This document shows, one piece after another, positions 25,744 to 35,028 of a stretch of 64,000 nt of DNA. Positions within the stretch are counted from its first letter, which is position 1. Every line of letters begins with the position of its first letter. The DNA is from Comamonas testosteroni (GTDB taxonomy: Bacteria > Pseudomonadota > Gammaproteobacteria > Burkholderiales > Burkholderiaceae_C): NCBI RefSeq assembly GCF_000761245.1, contig NZ_AWOR01000051.1, positions 1 to 64,000 on the forward strand, read 5' to 3'. A program made the translations under genes and the position numbers. The notes under the pieces are model-generated. The model was not told where the DNA came from, did no database searches, and saw only the letters and a program-made list of their open reading frames with translations.

Positions 25744-26325
25744 TCATTTGCTTGCTCGGGCCATGGCGTCTGCCCAGGCAAACTCGCGGTACAAAGCGAG
25801 AACCATGGGGACGTAGGCTTGTGTTTCGCGGTACGGCGGAATGCCTTTGTGCTTACGCACGGCGCCAGGGCCGGCGTTGTATGCGGCGAGTGCCAGCTCC
25901 CAGTCTCTAAACTCGAACCACATCTTTCGCAGGTAAGCTGCGCCGGTGGCCAGCCCAAGCTCGGGCTGATACAGGTTCACCTTTGGGTCCTGCAAGCCTT
26001 CGCCACGGGCTGTATCTGGCATGACTTGAGTGAGACCGAGAGCACCTGCAGGCGATCTCGCACGCGAGTTGAATTGGCTCTCGATAGCCACGAGAGCCAT
26101 TAGCAGCGCAGGTTCCAGTCCGTAGTGAACAGCGATCGCGCGAATGGCCGGCTCGTGCTGCCAATAGTTGCGGAGCAGTTGCTCACAGTGGGCAGACCTG
26201 GAATTTCCGCGAAGGCAGTCGTAGGTCGGGAGCTTTTTCGGCGGCACCTGGGCCAGGGACAGGCCATGTGCGGCGACGAGGGCTGCTAATAGCAGATTGC
26301 GAGTGATGTGGGCTAGGCTAAACAT
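25744..26325 (-). CDS. Lytic transglycosylase (PilT-type, peptidoglycan-cutting)
   Basis: A 193-residue periplasmic SLT-domain enzyme. It has a signal peptide, the catalytic-Glu motif ALVAIESQFNSRARSPAGA, the LTQVMPDTA motif and the AYNAGPGAV motif, the full signature of family 1 lytic transglycosylases. GAGG precedes the ATG at 26325. In R64 operons the enzyme is called PilT (unrelated to the retraction ATPase). It opens the peptidoglycan for the pilus machine. Confidence 0.85.
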   Translation of the reverse strand: MFSLAHITRNLLLAALVAAHGLSLAQVPPKKLPTYDCLRGNSRSAHCEQLLRNYWQHEPAIRAIAVHYGLEPALLMALVAIESQFNSRARSPAGALGLTQVMPDTARGEGLQDPKVNLYQPELGLATGAAYLRKMWFEFRDWELALAAYNAGPGAVRKHKGIPPYRETQAYVPMVLALYREFAWADAMARASK

Positions 26326-26332
26326 CCGCGCC

Positions 26333-27229
26333 TCACAGCATCGAGAGGGCCAACAGCCCAATGAGCAAGGTTGTTGTGCCTTTCACGAGATAGTGCACAA
26401 GCTCGCCCGTGGCAACACGTCCCGATGTGTAGCGACCGTAAAGGCCGCTGAAGGCACTGGCTGTGACAAGAAAGAAAAACGCGCCGCTTCCTGCAAGCAG
26501 CATTTGCTTGAGGCTGGGCATCTGTATCCCGGAGCCCTGCAGGAAGCCTTGCTGCATTGCCGCCGAAACTTCCATGCATGCGCCGGTGACGTCTCGCGGG
26601 CAGCTGTTGCCACTCAACCCTGTGCCACCGTTGCCACCCGTGCTTCCAGAGCCGTTTCCGGGCGGGTTGGTGTTGCCTGGGTTGGTAGGTCGTCCATTGG
26701 CCATCCTGTCGGCCATGTCGCATATAGATGTGCCATTGCTGTCGGCAAAGCCACGGCAAGACCCTGAGTTAATCATTCGCTGGCAGTTGCCGATGCCAAG
26801 CTGCACGCAAGCGAGCACCAGATTCCCGTCGACGGCGCGCCCATCAAAAGTGCCCAAGCCAATCAATTGGCGGACCACCCCGGAACGCATGGCGTCGGCG
26901 GTCAGTTGGGACCAAGCATCGATCTGGGCCTGCAGGGGCAGCTGGCGATACTGTTCAGGCGTCACCCCTGCATACTTGGCGATGTTTGTCCTGTTCATCT
27001 GCAGGACGCCATAGCAGCAGCTGCCGTTGAACGCGCTGGTGTTGCCGCCCGATTCAACGTTGATAGCGAGGTTGGCCACAGCCTGCGCGTTCTGCTTTAG
27101 CCAGGCACTCGCATTTGGCGAGTTTTGAATGGCTTGGGTAATGTCTGCAGAGCTGACGATGGCGGCCAGAGCCACGGCTGGCAATAGCCACACAAGCTTG
27201 GATAGTCGCGGGAAAAAGCGGCAGGTCAT
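26333..27229 (-). CDS. Exported lysozyme-fold protein with two C-terminal membrane helices
   Basis: A 298-residue protein. After a signal peptide or N-terminal anchor (residues 8-25), residues 45-165 contain LAINVESGGNTSAFNGSCCY and GVLQMNRTNIAKYAG, which look like a lysozyme or transglycosylase fold with Glu as catalyst. A Gly/Asn-rich linker (190-215) follows, then two membrane helices (about 245-290). The start at 27229 is four bases after the previous stop; ATG 27286 would overlap that gene. It is a second putative muramidase in one pilus operon. The exact family is not recognised. Confidence 0.6.
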   Translation of the reverse strand: MTCRFFPRLSKLVWLLPAVALAAIVSSADITQAIQNSPNASAWLKQNAQAVANLAINVESGGNTSAFNGSCCYGVLQMNRTNIAKYAGVTPEQYRQLPLQAQIDAWSQLTADAMRSGVVRQLIGLGTFDGRAVDGNLVLACVQLGIGNCQRMINSGSCRGFADSNGTSICDMADRMANGRPTNPGNTNPPGNGSGSTGGNGGTGLSGNSCPRDVTGACMEVSAAMQQGFLQGSGIQMPSLKQMLLAGSGAFFFLVTASAFSGLYGRYTSGRVATGELVHYLVKGTTTLLIGLLALSML

Positions 27230-27231
27230 GT

Positions 27232-27804
27232 CTAGCTCAGGCGCATGGCGCGATTGCATGCGGGAATGACTTTGCCGAACTGCCATGCGCGGAATCGAAT
27301 CGTCAGGGCTGGCTGGGTCTGCTCTATGCGGTACTCGACGCGGTTCTGCGATCGGTCGGTATTGGCGTACAACATGCAGTAGCCGGGGAGTTCAATGGCG
27401 CGCAGTCCAGGCCGAGGCGGCCAAGCGATGACACGCATGGTGCAGACACTGTAGATGTCCATGGCTGCCGCGCCATTTGGTGCATCCAGGCAAAGTGTGT
27501 TGCCCGCAGCGGCGAACATGCTGAAGATGACTTTGCCCTCAGCGGTTGCGGTGTCACCCAGCAGCGCGAACGCAGGCATGCGCTTTCCTGCACTGCCCAG
27601 TCGTGGAGCGGAAAGCTCTGTTGCCCAAACTGTCTTGAGGATCTCCCGGTCCTCCGCTGTACCCGTGGACGAAAACACCGAGCTGTCGAAGACGACTTCT
27701 CGCATGATCTCCCAGGACTGCGCGTGAGAGCTTGTCGCCATGGCAATGGCAAGCGCAGGGAATAGGGCAGAAATGAGGGGGCGAACGGAGGCGGGCGCGA
27801 TCAT
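27232..27804 (-). CDS. Periplasmic hypothetical protein of the pilus operon
   Basis: A 190-residue exported protein with a signal peptide (cleavage near SSHAQ) and three or four cysteines in the mature part (NTLCLDAP, YSVCTMRV, GYCMLY, IPACNRA). Its ATG overlaps the dsbC-like stop (ATGA at 27801-27804), and it is followed within four bases by the next gene. Not recognised. The cysteines and the adjacent DsbC-like protein suggest that it needs disulfides. Confidence 0.6.
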   Translation of the reverse strand: MIAPASVRPLISALFPALAIAMATSSHAQSWEIMREVVFDSSVFSSTGTAEDREILKTVWATELSAPRLGSAGKRMPAFALLGDTATAEGKVIFSMFAAAGNTLCLDAPNGAAAMDIYSVCTMRVIAWPPRPGLRAIELPGYCMLYANTDRSQNRVEYRIEQTQPALTIRFRAWQFGKVIPACNRAMRLS

Positions 27805-28589
27805 CGTTGGTCCGCCTTCAAACGACCGCCACGCTCCAACTCATCCATGAATTGCTCGGGCGGTGTGGCGCCAACCAAGCGCTTGCCGCTTGCCAGCACC
27901 ACGGTGGGCGTGTTGTTCATGCCATAGCGCTCGCCGAGCTTGAGGATCTCAACCAAACCATCGGTGTTGCACGACTCGGGCAATTGCGGCCGTGCGCCGT
28001 CCATGATGGCTTTCCACACGCCGGCACGGTCGCGTGAGCACCAGGCCATACGTGCAAGAGATTGACTTCGCCGGTCAGTGATAGGGAAGATGAAACGATA
28101 GATCGTCACGTTGTCGATCTGGTCGACGAACTTTGTGAAGACTCGGCAGATGGGGCAGAACGGGTCTTCGAAGAGCGCCATCACACGGCTTCCATCTCCG
28201 TGCACTTCCTTAATCGCGTGCTGCAGGGGAAGCTTGTTGAATGGAATGACCATCCTCTTGTCTTGTTGCAAGGCGGTCAGGTCTGTTTTGCTCTTCAAAT
28301 CCATCAACGAGCCGCCAACAAAACTGTAACTACCCGTTTCATTCACATAGAATATCTCCCCTTCGGAAATCACCTCATAAATGTTGGTGAGTGGTGTTGT
28401 ATTGATTTGCTCTACACGCACCGCTCCGTTCGTGTTTGCGTTGACGCCAGCCTTGATCTGCGCCGCAACCTTCTCTGATACGTCTGCATCTATTGCTCCA
28501 GCCGTCAGGCTAACGAACAAAGCCGCGGCTGCGGCAAGCCTGCCTCTCACTACGCGAGGCATTGCTTTGATATGTGATTGCTTTTGCAT
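27801..28589 (-). CDS. DsbC-like thiol:disulfide isomerase
   Basis: A 262-residue periplasmic thioredoxin-fold protein. A signal peptide is followed by a DsbC-type dimerisation region (residues 40-110) and the active site FCPIC near residues 143-147, instead of the usual CGYC. A cis-proline loop NTPTVVL is present. It is the first gene of the pilus operon and probably folds the Cys-rich pilus proteins encoded downstream. The start at 28589 is chosen because the signal peptide begins there; the open frame extends further upstream without a good ribosome site. Confidence 0.75.
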   Translation of the reverse strand: MQKQSHIKAMPRVVRGRLAAAAALFVSLTAGAIDADVSEKVAAQIKAGVNANTNGAVRVEQINTTPLTNIYEVISEGEIFYVNETGSYSFVGGSLMDLKSKTDLTALQQDKRMVIPFNKLPLQHAIKEVHGDGSRVMALFEDPFCPICRVFTKFVDQIDNVTIYRFIFPITDRRSQSLARMAWCSRDRAGVWKAIMDGARPQLPESCNTDGLVEILKLGERYGMNNTPTVVLASGKRLVGATPPEQFMDELERGGRLKADQR

Positions 28590-28625
28590 GGACCGCACTG
28601 TAGGGAGCGGTCGGCGTTGCCTCCA

Positions 28626-28661
28626 GCGGAAACCGTGCGTTACATACATCACGGTTTCCGC
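28626..28661. repeat. 12-bp-arm inverted repeat beside the recombinase gene
   Basis: GCGGAAACCGTG (28626-28637) and CACGGTTTCCGC (28650-28661) are perfect arms around a 12-base spacer. The dyad lies in the divergent region between the pilus operon and the recombinase gene, and touches the TTGACA of the recombinase promoter. It may be an operator, a leader hairpin or a recombinase-binding site. Confidence 0.7.
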
Positions 28662-28698
28662 TTGACATATCAAACTCGAATTGATCTATATTTTGAAC
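28662..28698 (+). promoter_or_regulatory. Candidate promoter of the recombinase gene
   Basis: TTGACA (28662-28667) is a perfect -35; TATATT follows 19 bases later. Downstream, AAGAAG-G-CGCC/GGCG-G-CTTCTT (about 28725-28752) forms a leader stem-loop before the ATG at 28779. Confidence 0.5.
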
Positions 28699-28778
28699 TG
28701 TCGAGGTGTGTGTCTCGCCAGCCAAAGAAGGCGCCGATGAGGCGGCTTCTTCGTGCGGGCATTCACACGGGTAGATGA

Positions 28779-29747
28779 ATGAATAATTTGCTTGTTGCCG
28801 GCACGATGGATGTTCCCGCCGGCTGGGATTTCCGTTTTGGAGATTTTCTAACCGATCTATTTTTTCAAGAGGGCCTGGCAGATAGCACTCTTCAGGTGCT
28901 CCAGATCCAGTTGCGAGCTTTCAACGCATGGCTGTTGGAAGCGACCGGCCGCTCTTGGGAACATGCTACGGTCGACGACTTGCAGGTATTCCTACTTAGC
29001 TGGAAAGACACCAGATCAGTGTCGACGCTACGACTCAAACAATGGATGCTGCAGCGGCTGTACCGTTGGGCGAAAGAGTCCGGCATCGTGGACCTTGGCG
29101 TTCACCGCGCGCTGCTACCACTGCGCGGAGGCTTGCGCCGCCCACGTCGCCCACCATCGAGTAACGCGATCGCTAAGCTGATGGAGCTACCGGACACGAA
29201 AACTGCCAACGGCATGCGAGATCGCGCAGCTTTGGAGCTGCTTTATGGATCTGGACTACGTGCAGGAGAGCTGCTGAACATCACGCTCGATCAGGTCCCC
29301 GCCAGCGGCAAGCCCATGCAGATATGGGGAAAGGGGAGCAAAGAGCGTTTGGTTGTCGTTGGAGAACATGCTAGGTATTGGCTTGCTCAATACAAAGCGG
29401 CGCGACAAGCGATCCTTGCAGCCGGAGGCCATGGCAAAAGATCCACATCCAAACTGTTTGTTAGTAGCGGACGCTATCCAGACTACCGTTACTACCAGTT
29501 GCGCAGAATGGTCAGCCGTTACGGCCGCGAATGCGGCCTTCGCTTGACACCCCATGCATTGCGACACGCCTTTGCGTCGCATCTGCACCAGGGAAAAGCG
29601 TCTCTTCACACTATCCAGTTACTGCTGGGTCATGAGCGTCAAGAGACGACTGCACACTATGTCTCTATCTTGCATGAGGATATTCGTGCCATGGCGGATC
29701 AGCACCATCCACGTGGCGCGAATTTCGAGCGCTATGTGCGTTGGTAG
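28779..29747 (+). CDS. Tyrosine recombinase (XerD/integrase family)
   Basis: A 322-residue site-specific recombinase. An N-terminal SAM-like core-binding domain (about 20-120) precedes a catalytic domain. Catalytic residues are visible: Arg in GLRAGEL (about 161), Lys in GKGSKERLV, HxxR in HALRHAF (about 258-261), His in LLGHE (about 284) and Tyr in TAHYVSI (about 294). It could be the ICE integrase, a resolvase, or a PilV invertase (Rci) homologue. Rci is normally next to pilV, whereas this gene lies at the other end of the operon. No tRNA gene or att repeat was seen beside it. Confidence 0.8.
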   Translation: MNNLLVAGTMDVPAGWDFRFGDFLTDLFFQEGLADSTLQVLQIQLRAFNAWLLEATGRSWEHATVDDLQVFLLSWKDTRSVSTLRLKQWMLQRLYRWAKESGIVDLGVHRALLPLRGGLRRPRRPPSSNAIAKLMELPDTKTANGMRDRAALELLYGSGLRAGELLNITLDQVPASGKPMQIWGKGSKERLVVVGEHARYWLAQYKAARQAILAAGGHGKRSTSKLFVSSGRYPDYRYYQLRRMVSRYGRECGLRLTPHALRHAFASHLHQGKASLHTIQLLLGHERQETTAHYVSILHEDIRAMADQHHPRGANFERYVRW

Positions 29748-29942
29748 TCTTGTCCCGTTGAGGCTGAATCGGTAGCATTGCCGCGTTTTCTACGCGCCTG
29801 AGCTTTTGAATATCGCAGAGCCATTGTCTCAAAGCACTACCCGCTGCACTGTCAGCAAATCAGCATGTGTAGCGCCATTCTTCCAATTTGTGGCAATGCA
29901 GCGTATCTGCTGTGTCTTGCGGTATAAACGAGGCTTTTCAGA

Positions 29943-29977
29943 AAATAGACTGTCATGGGTAGGGCAGTCTATTTTTT
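29943..29977. terminator. Terminator of the cus operon, possibly bidirectional
   Basis: AAATAGACTG (29943-29952) pairs with CAGTCTATTT (29965-29974), flanked by A- and T-runs. It lies just after the cusF-like stop on the minus strand. The gap 29748-29942 holds nothing else recognised. Confidence 0.8.
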
Positions 29978-29978
29978 A

Positions 29979-30317
29979 TTAGCGGCTCGGTTTCAATTCC
30001 GTAACTATGGCCTTACCCTTGATGACCTTGGCCTGGAACTTCACCTTGTCACCGACCTGCAGGCCGTCGAGCATCTTTTTGTCGGCCACCTCAAACCCCA
30101 TGGTCATGGCGGGCATAGCCAGGTTCGGGATATCTCCATGACGCAAGACGATAAGGTTCTTTTGGACGTCGATCTTGCGGACTTCGCCATCAACGAGGGG
30201 CATGGTGGCTGCAGAGGCTCCAGTTCCAGGCGCCATCTGCATTTTCAAGTCCTGGGCGTGGACTACCGCGAACGCGACCAGAGCGAGAACTGTGGCAAGA
30301 ATGTGGTTTGCTTTCAT
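29979..30317 (-). CDS. cusF: CusF-like periplasmic copper/silver chaperone
   Basis: A 112-residue exported OB-fold-type metallochaperone. The signal peptide ends in VVHAQ. The metal region reads HGDIPNLAMPAMTMGF; His and the two Met of MTM match E. coli CusF ligands H36, M47 and M49, but the Trp of the NWPEMTM motif is replaced by Met. The CusF-type domain fused to CusB upstream keeps the Trp (KWPAMTM). The ATG at 30317 follows an in-frame TTG five codons earlier. It would hand Cu(I)/Ag(I) to the CusCBA pump. Confidence 0.8.
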   Translation of the reverse strand: MKANHILATVLALVAFAVVHAQDLKMQMAPGTGASAATMPLVDGEVRKIDVQKNLIVLRHGDIPNLAMPAMTMGFEVADKKMLDGLQVGDKVKFQAKVIKGKAIVTELKPSR

Positions 30318-30328
30318 GAGTCTGTCTT

Positions 30329-33300
30329 TCAAAAATGCGGTTTGGAAGCTTCGATTGCGGGAGGGGTCTGGTTTGGAGCGTGGCGCCCAGTTGATGGACG
30401 CCTGCGATGGATCAAGTACCAGGCAGCTGGGATGACCAGCATGCTTAGGAGGGGGGCCGTGACCATACCGCCGACCATCGGTGCGGCGATGCGGGTCATG
30501 ACTTCCGAGCCCGTGCCATGTCCGACCAGAATAGGAAGCAGACCCGCCATGACTACAGCCACGGTCATGGCCTTTGGCCGCACGCGCATGACGGCTCCCT
30601 CGCGAATGGCAGCCAGCAACGTTTCTTCATTGTCCGGCTCGCCTGAGGCTAGATGCTGTCTCCAGGCGTTCTGCAGGTAGACCAGCATCACGACGCCAAA
30701 CTCGGCGGCAACGCCGGCCAGGGCAATGAACCCCACGGCAGAGGCCACCGACACCGCGTGACCGAGCGCCCAGATGAACCAGAATCCACCGACAAGCGAG
30801 AATGGAACTGCTGCCATGACCAATGCGGCATCGCCTGCACTGCGAAACAGGACGTAGAGCAGCATGAAGATGACAGCCAGAGTGAGTGGTACGACGACTT
30901 TCAGGCGTTCCGTAGCCCGCTCCAAGTACTCGAACTGGCCAGACCACGACAAGGCATAGCCGGCAGGCATGGCCACCTGCTTGGCGACAATGGCTTGCAT
31001 GTCATGGACGACGGAGCGCAAGTCCCGGCCACGTACATCGACATAGACCCAGCCCGAGAGCCTTGCGTTTTCGCTGCGGATCATAGGTGGGCCTTCTGCG
31101 ATGACGATCTTGGCAACGTCCTGCAGGAGCACAGTGGCACCCTTGTCTGTCACGAAAGGCATCTTGCGCAGGCGTTCCAGCGAATCGCGGATTTCGCGCG
31201 GGTAGCGGACGTTCACTGGAAAACGCTCTCGACCCTGAATGACTTCTCCGACATTCTCACCACCGATGGCTGTGGATATGACCGCCTGCACGTCTGCCAC
31301 AGAAAGTCCGAACCGCGCAGCGGCTTGTCGGTCCACATCCACGTCAATGTACCGGCCCCCTGTCAAGCGTTCGGCTAACGCGGAAGAAACACCAGGCACT
31401 CCGCGCACGGCGGATTCAATCTGTGCCGCGAGCTTGTCGATGGTGGCGAGGTCTGGTCCGGCGACCTTGATGCCGACGGGGCTCTTGATGCCGGTGGCCA
31501 GCATGTCGATGCGGTTGCGGATCGGGGGCACCCACACGTTTGATAGACCCGGAACCTTGACCACCCGGTCCAGTTCTTCAACCAGCTTCTCCGGGGTCAT
31601 GCCAGGACGCCATTGCTCACGTGGCTTGAACTGGATCGTGGTCTCGAACATCTCCAGCGGCGCAGGATCGGTCGCAGTATCTGCCCGTCCCGCCTTGCCG
31701 AACACACGCTGAACCTCGGGCACTGTTTTGATAAGCCGGTCTGTCTGTTGCAACAACTCTGCGGCCTTTGAGACCGAAATACCAGGTAACGCCGAGGGCA
31801 TGTACAACAGATCGCCTTCGTCCAGCGGCGGCATGAACTCACCGCCCAGCCGCATGACCGGAATTGCGGTGATGGCCAGGGCCAATGTCGCTGCCAGCAG
31901 CGTGAACTTAGGAAAACGCAAAACCAACTCCAAAGCAGGCCGGTAAATGGCGATAAGGCTTCTGTTGATAGGGTTCGCAGTTTCCTTTGGAATGCGTCCT
32001 CGAATGAGGTATCCCATCAGCACTGGAACCAGAGTCACCGACAAGCCAGCAGCAGCCGCCATCGCATAGGTCTTGGTGAAGGCCAGTGGCGAGAACAGCC
32101 GTCCTTCCTGGGCCTCCAGGGTGAACACGGGCAGGAACGACAGCGTGATGACCAGCAGCGAGAAGAACAGCGCAGGACCGACCTCCACGGCTGATTGCGC
32201 GATCAGTTCCCAGCGCTCGGCCACGGACGGTGGGCGTCGATGTCGTTCTTCAAAGTGCTCCAGATGCTTGTGCGCAGCTTCGACCAGGACCACCGAGGCA
32301 TCGACCATAGCCCCTAGAGCAATGGCCACACCGCCCAGCGAGAGAATGTTCGCGCTCACGCCTTGCCAGTGCATCACGCCAAAAGCCGCTAGCACCCCAA
32401 TAGGCAGTGTTACAACTGCCACCAGCGCGGAGCGCAGGTGGAATAGGAAGATGGCACAGACGACGGCGACGACGGCGAACTCCTCCAGGAGCTTGACACG
32501 CAGGTTGTCGACCGCACGATCAATGAGTTTGGAGCGGTCATAGGTTTCCACCACTTCAACGCCTTTGGGCAGACTGGGTTTGAGCGTCTCCAGCCTGGCT
32601 TTGACGGCCTCGATAGTGGCACGGGCATTCTTGCCGGAGCGCATGACCACCACGCCGCCCGTGACTTCACCCTCGCCATCCAGCTCGGCGATGCCCCGGC
32701 GCATTTCCGGGCCGATCTGGACGGTGGCTACGTCTCTCAGCAGCAAAGGTGTCGCTCCGCTGAGGTTGAGCGGGATGGTACGGAAGTGCTCCAGCGATCC
32801 AAGGAATCCGCGCGAGCGCACCATGTACTCGGTCTCGGCCATTTCCACTACCGAGCCGCCCGACGACAGATTGGCCTTCTGCAGGGCCTGCACGACCATG
32901 GACTGCGTAACGCCGAGCACTCGCATGCGGTCCGGGTCGAGCACCACCTGGTATTGACGGACCATGCCACCGATGCTGGCGACTTCCGCCACATCCGGCA
33001 CGGTTTTCAGCTCGAACTTCAGAAACCAGTCGTTGAGGGCTCTCAGCTGGCCAATATCGTTGTTGCCGCTGCGATCGACCAGCGCATACTCGTAGACCCA
33101 GCCCACACCTGTGGCATCCGGGCCCAGCGCGGCTGTCGCGCCTGCTGGCAGGCGGCTTTGAACCTGGTTCAGATACTCCACCACCCGTGACCGTGCCCAG
33201 TACGGATCGGTCTTGTCGTCGAACAGAATGTAGACGAAGGAATCGCCAAAGAACGAATAGCCTCGGACGGTTTTAGCGCCGGGCACGCTCAACATGGTCG

Positions 33301-33511
33301 TGGTCAGCGGGTAGGTCACGAGGTCCTCCACCACCTGGGGTGGTTTGCCTGGATAGGTGGTGCGAACGATCACCTGTACGTCGCTGAGGTCCGGCAATGC
33401 ATCGACCGGCGTGCGGGATGCTGACCAGATGCCTGCCGCCACGAGGAACGCGGTGGCAATCAGCACCAGAAAGCGGTTGGTGATGGACCAACGGATCAGA
33501 GTAGCAATCAC
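30329..33511 (-). CDS. cusA: CusA-type heavy-metal RND efflux pump
   Basis: A 1060-residue inner-membrane RND pump with twelve predicted membrane helices. The TM4 signature [16 protein letters not shown] (about residues 391-406) matches the monovalent Cu/Ag group (HME4) rather than the DFG...D type of zinc pumps. The start is GTG 33511, which overlaps the cusB stop (GTGA) and has GGAGG upstream; the longer open frame upstream is the shadow of cusB. It works with CusB and CusC to move periplasmic or cytoplasmic Cu(I)/Ag(I) out of the cell. Confidence 0.9.
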   Translation of the reverse strand: MIATLIRWSITNRFLVLIATAFLVAAGIWSASRTPVDALPDLSDVQVIVRTTYPGKPPQVVEDLVTYPLTTTMLSVPGAKTVRGYSFFGDSFVYILFDDKTDPYWARSRVVEYLNQVQSRLPAGATAALGPDATGVGWVYEYALVDRSGNNDIGQLRALNDWFLKFELKTVPDVAEVASIGGMVRQYQVVLDPDRMRVLGVTQSMVVQALQKANLSSGGSVVEMAETEYMVRSRGFLGSLEHFRTIPLNLSGATPLLLRDVATVQIGPEMRRGIAELDGEGEVTGGVVVMRSGKNARATIEAVKARLETLKPSLPKGVEVVETYDRSKLIDRAVDNLRVKLLEEFAVVAVVCAIFLFHLRSALVAVVTLPIGVLAAFGVMHWQGVSANILSLGGVAIALGAMVDASVVLVEAAHKHLEHFEERHRRPPSVAERWELIAQSAVEVGPALFFSLLVITLSFLPVFTLEAQEGRLFSPLAFTKTYAMAAAAGLSVTLVPVLMGYLIRGRIPKETANPINRSLIAIYRPALELVLRFPKFTLLAATLALAITAIPVMRLGGEFMPPLDEGDLLYMPSALPGISVSKAAELLQQTDRLIKTVPEVQRVFGKAGRADTATDPAPLEMFETTIQFKPREQWRPGMTPEKLVEELDRVVKVPGLSNVWVPPIRNRIDMLATGIKSPVGIKVAGPDLATIDKLAAQIESAVRGVPGVSSALAERLTGGRYIDVDVDRQAAARFGLSVADVQAVISTAIGGENVGEVIQGRERFPVNVRYPREIRDSLERLRKMPFVTDKGATVLLQDVAKIVIAEGPPMIRSENARLSGWVYVDVRGRDLRSVVHDMQAIVAKQVAMPAGYALSWSGQFEYLERATERLKVVVPLTLAVIFMLLYVLFRSAGDAALVMAAVPFSLVGGFWFIWALGHAVSVASAVGFIALAGVAAEFGVVMLVYLQNAWRQHLASGEPDNEETLLAAIREGAVMRVRPKAMTVAVVMAGLLPILVGHGTGSEVMTRIAAPMVGGMVTAPLLSMLVIPAAWYLIHRRRPSTGRHAPNQTPPAIEASKPHF

Positions 33512-35028
33512 TTGGCGCCTCCGGTGGTTCCTGCGGCGCTGCCGCTTTTCTGCACGGAGACGACTTCCCAATCCATGGGCCCGCCTTTTCGGAACTCGAA
33601 GCGCACCGGATCGCCTGGCTTCAAGCCCGTGAGCGTCATCGAGTCGGCCTTGCCAAAGTTCATCGTCATGGCGGGCCACTTGAGTTCGGGTACGGGACCA
33701 TGCGAGATCGTGATCCCGTCGTCATCGATGCTTTCTACCTTGCCCTCGGCGCGATAGATGGCCGGGGCGTCGGTGGCTGCAGTGGGTGCAGGCTGGGATT
33801 GGCGGGCTTCCATGGCTCCCAGGGCTGACTTGAGCCGCGCTTCGGAGTCCACCAGGAATTGGCCGCTGGTGACCACTTCGTCGCCTTCGCGCAAGCCTTG
33901 CAGCACCTCCAACTGATCGCCCAAGTCTTCTCCCAGTTTGATTTCCCGAGGCTCGAAGTTGCCAGACTCCCTGCGGACGATAACCAATGCACGGGTGCCG
34001 GTACGGATGACGGCTTCAGCAGGCAGGACCAGGCGGGAGGTTGGAGCAACGCCGACCTGCAGGCGCAGCAGCAGTCCCGGAATCAGTTTGCCGCTGCGGT
34101 TATCGACCTCGAATCGCGCTTGCAGGGTGCGCGTGCTGGCGTTGACCTGCGGCAGGATTTCCTTCAGCTCGCCATCGAAGGTTTGGGAGGCATCGGCTTG
34201 CAGAACGGCCTTGACCTTCTGGCCGCGCGTCAGGCGTATGGCTTGTGCTTCCGGCACTTCGGCCACAGCCCAGACCTTCTCCAAGCCGGAGATGCGGAAC
34301 AACGTAAGGCCAGGCGACACCTGGGCCCCATCTCGGACACCAAGTTCCGTCACCACGCCATTTACCGGAGCCTGCAAGGTGTAGCGGGCCTGGGCTATCC
34401 CGGTTTCCTCGCTCTTGCGGACCAGCTCTGCAGGGATGGACATGGCGCGCATGCGCTCACGAGTTGCCGTAATAAGCTCCTGGGGTACACCTGAACGCTT
34501 GAGTGCGAGCAGTTCGTTTTGTGGCCCTAGCCACTCAGGTGCAAAAATAGTGGCCAAAGCCTGACCTTTGCGAACCTGTTCCATGGGAGCGCGCACTGCC
34601 AAATGCTCGATATAACCAGCGACACGGGTCTGGACGGCAACACTCAGGCGCTCATCGAACTGCACCGTGCCAACGGCGTCGAACGACGCGCCGATGTCGG
34701 CTCGCTTGACCGTCGCGGTCCGGATGCCGAGGTTCTGCTGCACCGTTGGACTGACTTTGACGCCTGTGTCATTGGCATCGTCCGCATAGACGGGCACCAG
34801 TTGCATGTCCATGAATGGCGACTTGCCCGGTTTGTCAAAGCGTGGTCCCGGCACCATGGGGTCATGCCAGTAGAGGATCTTGCGCTCGCCTGCGGGAGCC
34901 TTGGATTCCGAGGCGGCTACGGCTTTGGGGGCAGCGCCTTCGGAGGTCAAGCGGCCAATAAAGAAGCCACCGGCTGCCAGCAGTACGCCTGCCGTAACCA
35001 ATGAAGTGACCAGTGCTGTGCGCTTCAT
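33508..35028 (-). CDS. cusB: CusB-type membrane fusion protein with HMBD and CusF-like domains
   Basis: A 506-residue periplasmic adaptor. After one N-terminal membrane helix, residues 53-81 form a heavy-metal-binding domain ([16 protein letters not shown] ... MDMQLVPVY). The barrel-sandwich and beta-barrel core follows (100-400). Residues 418-500 are a fused CusF-type domain with [16 protein letters not shown], complete with Trp. The fusion is known in several beta- and gammaproteobacterial CusB/SilB proteins. Its start overlaps the cusC stop (ATGA). Confidence 0.9.
   Translation of the reverse strand: MKRTALVTSLVTAGVLLAAGGFFIGRLTSEGAAPKAVAASESKAPAGERKILYWHDPMVPGPRFDKPGKSPFMDMQLVPVYADDANDTGVKVSPTVQQNLGIRTATVKRADIGASFDAVGTVQFDERLSVAVQTRVAGYIEHLAVRAPMEQVRKGQALATIFAPEWLGPQNELLALKRSGVPQELITATRERMRAMSIPAELVRKSEETGIAQARYTLQAPVNGVVTELGVRDGAQVSPGLTLFRISGLEKVWAVAEVPEAQAIRLTRGQKVKAVLQADASQTFDGELKEILPQVNASTRTLQARFEVDNRSGKLIPGLLLRLQVGVAPTSRLVLPAEAVIRTGTRALVIVRRESGNFEPREIKLGEDLGDQLEVLQGLREGDEVVTSGQFLVDSEARLKSALGAMEARQSQPAPTAATDAPAIYRAEGKVESIDDDGITISHGPVPELKWPAMTMNFGKADSMTLTGLKPGDPVRFEFRKGGPMDWEVVSVQKSGSAAGTTGGAK

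Noticed and set aside
28590..29978. Attachment site beside the tyrosine recombinase
   Set aside because: No tRNA gene and no direct repeats typical of attL/attR were found next to the recombinase, so integration cannot be placed here.
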